Part shown: positions 5,925-11,318 of the stretch, one piece after another
Layout: each line of letters begins with the position of its first letter
Position numbering within the stretch: position 1 is the first letter of the stretch
Assembly (NCBI GenBank): GCA_947480815.1
Contig: CANKEA010000019.1
Location: forward strand, 1 to 11,318
Reading direction: 5' to 3'
DNA: 11,318 bases
DNA from: Caulobacterales bacterium
GTDB taxonomy: Bacteria; Pseudomonadota; Alphaproteobacteria; Caulobacterales; Caulobacteraceae
Notes under the pieces: model-generated
What the model saw: only the letters and a program-made list of their open reading frames with translations
What the model was told of the DNA's origin: nothing
Databases searched by the model: none
Translations under genes and position numbers: made by a program

Positions 5925-7508
5925 ATGCTTCATTCCACACGCAGCCGCCGCGGCATGGCCGTTTCCCCGCATCACCTGGCCAGTCAAGCTGGGCTTCGTG
6001 TGCTGCAGGATGGCGGGACGGCGGTAGACGCCGCCGTCGCCATCGCCGCTGCCATTGCGGTGGTCTACCCGCACATGAACAGCCTTGGTGGCGACAGCTT
6101 TTGGATCCTCTCCCAACCCGGGCGTGCGCCAGTAGCGATCGACGCCTGCGGCAGGGCCGGCGGCAGCGTCGACCTCGACCTCTACCGCAAGGCTGGTTTA
6201 GTGGCGGTTCCAAGCCGCGGCCCCCTTGCGGCCAACACGGTTGCCGGAACCCTCTCGGGCTGGCAGGCCATGCTAGCAACCGGACCTAGCCGCCTGCCTC
6301 TGGCGCGCATTTTGGAAGACGCCATCACGCACGCGCGCGATGGGGTGGTGCTGACCTCGGGATTTGAGGAAACGCTGGGCGCAAAGCGCGCCGAACTGGA
6401 AACCGTGTCCGGATTCGCCGATTTCTACCTGCCTGGCGGCAATACCCCCTCGGCGGGCGAAATTCTGAAACAGCCTGCCCTGGCGCGGACCCTGGACCGC
6501 CTCGCCGCCGATGGCCTGGACAGCTTCTATCGCGGTGCACTGGCCCGCGATCTGGCTGCCGATCTTAAAGCCGCCGGTTCGCCCGTGACGCTTGCGGACC
6601 TGCAGGCGCATCAGAGCTGGACCGGCGCACCCCTTAAATTGCGCCTGACCGGGGCCAACCTGTTCAATATGGTGCCGCCGACACAGGGCCTCGCTTCGCT
6701 GATGATCCTGGGGCTGTTTGAGCGGCTGGGCGTAGGTGTGGCTGAAGGGTTCGACCATGTGCATGGCCTGGTGGAAGCCACAAAACAGGCCTTCATGGTG
6801 CGCGACCGTTATGTCGGCGACCCGACCTATATGCAGATCGATCCCCAGGCCTTCTTAGACGACAGCGTCGCCCTAGACGCCATGGCTGCGAAGGTGGACA
6901 TGGCACGCGCCCTTCCCTGGCCACAGCCGGCGGCAACCGGTGACACGGTTTGGTTTGGGGCTATCGACAGCGAAGGCTGCGCCGTCAGTGCCATTCAGAG
7001 CACCTATTTCGAATTCGGCGCGGGGGTTGTGCTGCCTCAGAGCGGCATCGTTTGGCAAAACCGCGGCTCAAGTTTCAAGCTGACAGAAGGCGGCTGGAAT
7101 GCGCTCAAGCCTGGCCGCAAGCCGTTCCACACCCTCAATCCCGCCTTGGCCCGTTTCGATGACGGCCGGACAATGGTCTACGGCACCATGGGTGGAGAGG
7201 GCCAACCCCAGACCCAGGCTGCCGTGTTCAGCCGTTACGCTATGTATGGCCAGGGTCTGCAACAGGCCGTGAGTGCGCCCCGCTGGCTGCTTGGCAAGAC
7301 CTGGGGTGCAGAAAGCGTCACCCTGAAACTCGAAGACCGCTTCGATACGAGCGTCATCGCCGCCCTGAAGACTGCTGGCCACGACACAGAGATGATGGCT
7401 CCGTTCACCTCGACCATGGGCCACGCCGGGGCCTTGGTCCGCCACGCTGACGGAACCTTGGAAGGTGCCGCAGATCCACGAAGCGACGGGTCCGTCGCCG
7501 CCTGGTGA
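5925..7508 (+). CDS. Gamma-glutamyltransferase-family Ntn hydrolase, HpxW-like
   Basis: Self-processing amidohydrolase of the GGT family (PF01019), 527 residues from the chosen start. N-terminal R-G-M-A-V-S-P-H-H-L-A-S and G-G-T-A-V-D-A-A-V-A are typical. The autocleavage and nucleophile threonine is Thr341 in G-D-T-V-W-F-G, where the small subunit would begin. G-T-M-G-G-E-G-Q-P-Q supplies the glycines of the oxyanion region, and the C-terminal A-D-P-R-S-D-G is usual. There is no signal peptide, unlike true periplasmic GGTs. The R-E-T-A-P-like substrate-binding stretch of glutathione-cleaving GGTs is replaced by C-G-R-A-G-G (about 75-80). Both points favour a cytoplasmic relative acting on another amide, such as oxamate amidohydrolase (HpxW) of purine degradation; the substrate is unproven. 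ATG 5925 has AAGG seven bases upstream; a GTG at 5898 would add nine residues. It is divergent from the short interrupted frame. Confidence 0.88.
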   Translation: MLHSTRSRRGMAVSPHHLASQAGLRVLQDGGTAVDAAVAIAAAIAVVYPHMNSLGGDSFWILSQPGRAPVAIDACGRAGGSVDLDLYRKAGLVAVPSRGPLAANTVAGTLSGWQAMLATGPSRLPLARILEDAITHARDGVVLTSGFEETLGAKRAELETVSGFADFYLPGGNTPSAGEILKQPALARTLDRLAADGLDSFYRGALARDLAADLKAAGSPVTLADLQAHQSWTGAPLKLRLTGANLFNMVPPTQGLASLMILGLFERLGVGVAEGFDHVHGLVEATKQAFMVRDRYVGDPTYMQIDPQAFLDDSVALDAMAAKVDMARALPWPQPAATGDTVWFGAIDSEGCAVSAIQSTYFEFGAGVVLPQSGIVWQNRGSSFKLTEGGWNALKPGRKPFHTLNPALARFDDGRTMVYGTMGGEGQPQTQAAVFSRYAMYGQGLQQAVSAPRWLLGKTWGAESVTLKLEDRFDTSVIAALKTAGHDTEMMAPFTSTMGHAGALVRHADGTLEGAADPRSDGSVAAW

Positions 7509-7657
7509 GGCCAATCACCGCCGTGCGCAGACCTCACATCGGCTGGGGCAAGTTGGAGCGCCGGGCGACGGTTACCGCGCGGGTCTAGGCTATTCCCAAA
7601 GCGCGACGATGCTGAAGCCTGGGGATGTTTCGGGCGGGGCGCAGACTTGGCCTCACC

Positions 7658-8410
7658 CTAGCCCAAAGTCACCTGGAATAGTGCCGCGAGCTCGGTCCAG
7701 TGTCGTTCGGCGGCGGCTTCATTGAACACTGAGAAGTCGGGCATGGTCCAACCGTGCGATACACCTGCGTAAATTTCGCAGCGATGGTCGACCCCAGCGG
7801 CAGTAAAGGCCGCCTCAAGCTTTTCCGCCATTTCAGGCGGATAACTCGCATCATTATCAGCACCCGCAACATAGACGCGGGCCCTGATGGTCGGGGCCAT
7901 CAGGTGCGGACTGGTCTCGGCATCGGTCGCAAGGCGTCCGCCGTGGAAACTCGCTGCCGCCGCAATGCGGTCAGGATAAGTCCCGGCGACGGAAAGGGCC
8001 ATGCCGCCCCCCATGCAGTAGCCAGTGACCCCGATCGCCTTTCCGCGCACGTCGGACCGGCTGTCGATGTGGTCGATGAAAGACTGGGTGTCCTGCGAGG
8101 CCCTTTTATTGTCGGTCGAGGCAAACAAGGGCATCAGCGCCGCGCGGCCTTCGGGGCTGGCGAACGCGACGTTAGGGTCCATCTCTGCATAGGCACCGGC
8201 CCGATAAAATAGATCCGGCAGCAGGACCACATAACCCAGGTCCGCTAGTCTTTGGCCCATACCCAGCAGGGTCGGGCGGATCGCCAGCCCGTCCATGTAG
8301 AAGATAACCGCGGGCCAGGGGCCCGTGCTCGCCAGGGATTCCGAGGGCGTGAATACATGCGTCGGGCAATCGCCATCCTGCATGCGCAGCGTGATCCGTT
8401 CATGGCCCAT
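7658..8410 (-). CDS. Cytoplasmic dienelactone hydrolase-family protein
   Basis: Alpha/beta hydrolase of the dienelactone hydrolase family (PF01738), 250 residues, no signal peptide. The nucleophile is Cys132 in the elbow G-Y-C-M-G-G. The acid is most likely Asp187 (G-A-D-N-D-A-S-Y-P), and the base His219 in S-H-G-W-T-M-P-D. The early motif V-I-F-Y-M-D-G-L (35-42) replaces the H-E-N-x-G or Q-E-I-F-G type motif that carries the activating glutamate of chlorocatechol-pathway enzymes, so this belongs to a subgroup without proven dienelactone activity. It probably hydrolyses an ester or lactone. GGGAG lies seven bases before the ATG. It converges with the GGT-like gene; the 149 bases between them hold no recognised gene or strong terminator. 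The neighbour upstream is the 83-residue protein, 94 bases away on the same strand. Confidence 0.88.
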   Translation of the reverse strand: MGHERITLRMQDGDCPTHVFTPSESLASTGPWPAVIFYMDGLAIRPTLLGMGQRLADLGYVVLLPDLFYRAGAYAEMDPNVAFASPEGRAALMPLFASTDNKRASQDTQSFIDHIDSRSDVRGKAIGVTGYCMGGGMALSVAGTYPDRIAAAASFHGGRLATDAETSPHLMAPTIRARVYVAGADNDASYPPEMAEKLEAAFTAAGVDHRCEIYAGVSHGWTMPDFSVFNEAAAERHWTELAALFQVTLG

Positions 8411-8504
8411 GGTCAGCTCCCGTCTATGCCTGGGCGGATGCTATGATCTGAACGGCGGCGACAATCAACGCGGCGATCAAGGACAGCCGCAAGCCCGCAA
8501 CAGC

Positions 8505-8756
8505 CTAAGCGTTAAGACCGCGAATGCCGGCATGGGTGACATGAAATTCACCGGTTACCGAAAGCACGATCCAGTCGCCGGGCCGCGCCATGGCCCAGCC
8601 AGAGGCGGTAAACACGCGTATGTGGCCCAGGGGCTCGACGATTTGGCCGTCCTCGCCCAGCCAGCGGCACAGCTGGGTCCAGTGCTTGTGGTCGTGCGGC
8701 GACGGCACCCGTAGGGCGGCACCATGATCGAATGTAGGGGCTCGAGCCGTTTTCAT
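8505..8756 (-). CDS. Small protein of unknown function, 83 residues
   Basis: Soluble, with no signal peptide or membrane helix. The C-terminal half has A-R-P-G-D-W-I-V followed by G-E-F-H-V (about residues 57-72). This resembles a motif of small phage-type and genomic hypothetical proteins that end in P-G-D-W-I-V-x-G-x-x-G-E-F-Y. The middle includes H-W-T-Q-L-C-R-W-L-G (24-33). No enzymatic residues stand out and no function is offered. The ATG lacks a clear ribosome binding site, and a GTG at 8784 is in another frame. The gene is divergent from gltX, about 100 bases away, and lies 94 bases before the DLH gene on the same strand. The protein-like motif supports a real gene; the start is uncertain. 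Confidence 0.65.
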   Translation of the reverse strand: MKTARAPTFDHGAALRVPSPHDHKHWTQLCRWLGEDGQIVEPLGHIRVFTASGWAMARPGDWIVLSVTGEFHVTHAGIRGLNA

Positions 8757-8856
8757 GGGGAGAGTTAAAGACTGCGTCGGTCACCAGAATCTTAAAACCG
8801 TCACGCGTTCTGCTTTGCTGGCGATCAGGTGTCGCAACATGCTAGAGGCCCACCCC

Positions 8857-10251
8857 ATGTCCAGCCCTTCAGTCGTCACCCGCATCGCCCCCTCGCCGAC
8901 GGGCTACATGCACATCGGCACAGCGCGCACGGCCCTGTTCAATTATCTGTTCGCCAAGCGGCTGGGCGGTAAATTCCTCATCCGAATCGAGGATACCGAC
9001 CGGGAACGCTCCACCGAAGGTGCGGTCGCCGCCATATTCGAGGGCATGGCCTGGCTAGGTCTGGAAGCCGACGAAGAACCCATCTTCCAACACACCCGCG
9101 CCGACCGGCACCGCGAGGTGGTGGAAGACATGCTGGCCAGAGGCGGTGCCTACCGCTGCTCCATGACAACCGAAGAGCTGGAAGCCGAGCGCACCCTGGC
9201 GCGCGCTGAAGGCCGTTCCGTGCATTCGCCCTGGCGCGACCATGCCGGCACTCTGCCAGACAAGCCCTTCGTTGTTCGGCTGAAGGCCCCGCGCGAAGGC
9301 CAGACGGTGCTGCGCGATTTGGTCAAGGGCGACATCGTATTTGAGAACAATCAGCTCGATGATCTGATCCTGCTGAGGTCCGATGGCGCTCCGACATACA
9401 ATCTGGCTGTGGTGGCTGACGATCACGACATGCACGTGACCCATGTGATTCGCGGTGACGATCACGTCAGCAACGGCGCGCGCCAGAGCCTGATCTACCA
9501 GGCCCTGGGATGGGACCTGCCGGTGTTTGCCCACATTCCGCTGATCCACGGGCCTGACGGTGCCAAGCTTTCTAAGCGCCACGGAGCCCAGGCCGTGGGG
9601 GAATTCGCCGAGATGGGCTACCTGCCCGAGGCGATGCGCAACTACCTGGCCCGGCTAGGCTGGGGCCACGGCGACGACGAGCTGTTCAGCGACCAGCAGG
9701 CGGCAGACTGGTTCGATATCAAGGACGTGGTCAGCAGCCCGGCACGCCTGGACTGGGACAAGTTGAACTTCATCAACCGGCACTACATCCGCGAAGCAGG
9801 CGACTTGCGCCTGGCGGGGCTGATTGCACCGGTACTCCAGGCTCGCGGCATCCCATCCGATGGGGCCTTGCTCAACCGTCTGATCAGCGTGATCCCACTG
9901 ATCAAGGAAGGGGCTTCGACCCTGATCGAGCTAGCCAATCTGGTCGGCTTCGCCTTGACGGCCGATGATGCCCCGCTCGATCCGAAAACGGCGGGCCTGC
10001 TAACGGCTGAGATTTCCGAGCGTCTGGCACGGCTGCGCGATACATTGCGCGACGTTGAGGACTGGACCGTCCCGACGCTGGAACAGCTGATCCGAGACTT
10101 CGCCGCCGCCGAACAGGTGGGCATCGGCAAGTTCGGCCCGGCCCTTCGCGGAGTTATGGGCAAGGGCTCGCCTGCCCCAGACCTAGCCAGCACCCTGGTG
10201 ACTTTCGGGCGCGAGGGAAGCCTTGCGCGGCTATCGTTCGCGCTGGACTGA
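8857..10251 (+). CDS. gltX: Glutamyl-tRNA synthetase
   Basis: Class I aminoacyl-tRNA synthetase that charges tRNA with glutamate in the cytoplasm, 464 residues, a normal bacterial length. The catalytic domain begins R-I-A-P-S-P-T-G-Y-M-H-I-G-T (9-22), carrying the HIGH-type signature as HIGT. It continues with R-I-E-D-T-D-R-E-R-S-T (43-53), and H-V-I-R-G-D-D-H-V-S-N (196-206). The KMSKS-type loop is K-L-S-K-R (237-241), followed by L-G-W-G-H-G-D. The helical anticodon-binding domain fills 300-464. AGAGG eight bases upstream selects the ATG at 8857; an earlier ATG at 8839 and longer in-frame extensions have no such site. Many alphaproteobacteria have two gltX copies and use one for tRNA-Gln through the amidotransferase route; which copy this is cannot be told from the window. 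It is flanked by divergent and convergent genes and appears monocistronic. Confidence 0.97.
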   Translation: MSSPSVVTRIAPSPTGYMHIGTARTALFNYLFAKRLGGKFLIRIEDTDRERSTEGAVAAIFEGMAWLGLEADEEPIFQHTRADRHREVVEDMLARGGAYRCSMTTEELEAERTLARAEGRSVHSPWRDHAGTLPDKPFVVRLKAPREGQTVLRDLVKGDIVFENNQLDDLILLRSDGAPTYNLAVVADDHDMHVTHVIRGDDHVSNGARQSLIYQALGWDLPVFAHIPLIHGPDGAKLSKRHGAQAVGEFAEMGYLPEAMRNYLARLGWGHGDDELFSDQQAADWFDIKDVVSSPARLDWDKLNFINRHYIREAGDLRLAGLIAPVLQARGIPSDGALLNRLISVIPLIKEGASTLIELANLVGFALTADDAPLDPKTAGLLTAEISERLARLRDTLRDVEDWTVPTLEQLIRDFAAAEQVGIGKFGPALRGVMGKGSPAPDLASTLVTFGREGSLARLSFALD

Positions 10252-10267
10252 TTGCCTTTCAGACAAT

Positions 10268-10299
10268 CGGCTCTCCCCGGCGCGGGCCAGGAAGAGCCG
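10268..10299. terminator. Possible shared hairpin between gltX and the Tat-exported DLH gene
   Basis: Perfect seven-base arms CGGCTCT (10268-10274) and AGAGCCG (10293-10299) enclose a GC-rich 18-base loop that can itself pair. It lies in the 65-base gap between two convergent stops and could end transcription from both sides. There is no U-tract on either strand, so intrinsic termination is not assured. Confidence 0.35.
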
Positions 10300-10316
10300 G
10301 TCCTTGGCGGCCGAGG

Positions 10317-11231
10317 CTAGGCCACGTCCCGTGAGTACATGTTGAACCACTCGATCATGCGCGCCCAGGCTTGGGGGGCGGTGACCTTGTTATAGCGCTC
10401 CGGCGTGGCGTCGTTGAAGAAGCCGTGCACGGAGTTGGGCCAGATGTGCCCTTCGTAGCGGATATTGTTCTTCTTCAGTTCGGCTTCCTGAGCCGGCCAG
10501 CCGCCGGCCAGAGCCTTATCCAGCGCGCCGTGGTTGACCAGAATGGCGGCCTTGATCTTGGCCACGTCTTCCGGCTTGGCAGGGGCGCCATAAAACGGCG
10601 CAGCGGCGGCCAGGTCCGCACCCAGCAACACGGCCAGTTGGTTGGAAGCGCCACCGCCGAAACAGAAGCCTGTTGCGTTGATCTTGCCGTTACTGTCCGG
10701 ACGGTTTTTCAGCCACTTCGCCGCAGCGATGAAGTCGTTGGTCAGCTTGGGCTTGTCGATCTTGGCGAACATCAAGCCGCCCTTGTAATCGTCGCCCGGA
10801 TAGCCGCCGAGCGAGGTCACGGCGTCGGGCGCAAAGGCGTTGAAGTTCTCCAGGGCGAAACGGCGGGCCACATCCTCGGTATGCGGATTCAGGCCGCGAT
10901 TCTCATGGATAACGATAACGCCCGGCAACTTGGCCGGCATAGCGTCGCGGGTGTCGGCGCTGTTGGGGCGCGCAAAGTAGCCGCGGATAGTACCGTTGCC
11001 GTCCGGCGAGGGGATAGTCACATAGCCGGCCTTGATGCGCTCATCATCCTTCCGGATTTGCTGCGCCTCGGCATATTTGGGCATCAGGGCTGTCATCATG
11101 GCTGGGACCGTCATGCCGAGCACGGCATAGGCTTTTAATCCGTCCATGAACTTCCGGCGGCTAATCTCGCCATGGATAAACTGGGTGTACAGCTCCACCG
11201 CTTCTGGCGGCATTTTTTGGTTTAGGTCCAT
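10317..11231 (-). CDS. Tat-exported dienelactone hydrolase-family protein
   Basis: Predicted periplasmic alpha/beta hydrolase of 304 residues (PF01738). An N-terminal twin-arginine signal, S-R-R-K-F at 24-28, precedes a hydrophobic stretch to about residue 50 and an A-E-A-Q cleavage region. It implies export of a folded protein. The full set of DLH landmarks is present: Glu110 in V-I-H-E-N-R-G-L, nucleophile Cys190 in G-F-C-F-G-G-G, Asp238 in N-H-G-A-L-D, and His269 in S-V-H-G-F-F-N-D. The intact Glu110 and Cys-His-Asp triad agree with carboxymethylenebutenolidase-like chemistry, but the natural substrate is not known. The start is supported by GGGAGGAG eight bases upstream. It is convergent with gltX. 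It is only a distant relative of the DLH protein at 7658-8410 and is not a recent duplicate. Confidence 0.92.
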   Translation of the reverse strand: MDLNQKMPPEAVELYTQFIHGEISRRKFMDGLKAYAVLGMTVPAMMTALMPKYAEAQQIRKDDERIKAGYVTIPSPDGNGTIRGYFARPNSADTRDAMPAKLPGVIVIHENRGLNPHTEDVARRFALENFNAFAPDAVTSLGGYPGDDYKGGLMFAKIDKPKLTNDFIAAAKWLKNRPDSNGKINATGFCFGGGASNQLAVLLGADLAAAAPFYGAPAKPEDVAKIKAAILVNHGALDKALAGGWPAQEAELKKNNIRYEGHIWPNSVHGFFNDATPERYNKVTAPQAWARMIEWFNMYSRDVA

Positions 11232-11318
11232 TTGCTGGTCTCCTCCCGATCAGAAAGATCATCATTACGCGCCCCGTGGCTCAACGCCAGACCCAAGCCA
11301 TAGGTTGGGCAACCCATC

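Noticed and set aside
8755..8856. N-terminal extension of gltX from the earlier in-frame starts
   Set aside because: The added residues do not match the family, and a clear AGAGG lies correctly before the ATG at 8857.
8911..8922. HIGT instead of HIGH in gltX as a possible defect
   Set aside because: The fourth position of this signature varies widely in functional glutamyl-tRNA synthetases; all other motifs are intact.
10371..11138. 255-codon plus-strand frame antisense to the Tat-exported hydrolase
   Set aside because: It is a codon-bias shadow; the minus-strand protein has all catalytic motifs and a strong ribosome binding site.
11292..11309. Imperfect dyad CCCAA/TTGGG upstream of the Tat-exported hydrolase gene
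   Set aside because: Short arms with internal mismatches near the window edge; not distinguishable from chance.

Overview
The window looks like chromosomal DNA of a GC-rich alphaproteobacterium. Base composition, ribosome binding sites of the GGAGG type, and the style of the glutamyl-tRNA synthetase, the DUF6644-type membrane proteins and the Tat-exported dienelactone hydrolase all point that way. The genus cannot be fixed from the sequence; Sphingomonadales, Caulobacterales and Rhodospirillales all remain possible. No rRNA, tRNA, CRISPR array, insertion sequence, phage module or integrase was found. Apart from gltX, the content is accessory metabolism: transport and turnover of small organic acids and related compounds.

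Layout. Positions 1-1135 hold a two-gene minus-strand operon of paralogous four-helix membrane proteins (DUF6644-like), with a terminator hairpin at the window edge. The gap 1136-1478 carries the probable promoter of that operon, with a strong palindrome over its -10/start region, and the terminator of the next gene. At 1479-2786 (minus) is a DctA-type dicarboxylate:cation symporter, preceded by a perfect 8-bp-arm inverted repeat. At 2943-3866 (minus) is an HSD17B4-like short-chain dehydrogenase, divergent from an exported GlcG/HbpS-type protein at 4075-4608 (plus).

The GlcG-like gene converges, with one base between stops, on an SLC10A7/YfeH-like transporter at 4610-5647 (minus). Just upstream of the transporter, and overlapping its start as TAATG, is a short reading frame interrupted by an amber codon. 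Its last 18 residues resemble the C-terminal signature of 5-hydroxyisourate hydrolase (transthyretin-related protein). A gamma-glutamyltransferase-family Ntn hydrolase at 5925-7508 (plus) runs divergently from it.

The right part holds a cytoplasmic dienelactone hydrolase-family enzyme (7658-8410, minus), a small conserved-looking protein of unknown function (8505-8756, minus), gltX (8857-10251, plus), and a second dienelactone hydrolase-family protein with a twin-arginine signal (10317-11231, minus).

How the genes work together is mostly inference. Two secondary transporters for organic anions, a GGT-like amidohydrolase, an SDR and two DLH-family hydrolases fit a scavenging or catabolic neighbourhood, but they sit in several separate transcription units and no complete pathway is visible. 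The features most worth a second look are the amber-interrupted frame at 5647-5877, the operator-like palindrome at 1280-1304, and the uncertain substrate of the GGT-like enzyme.
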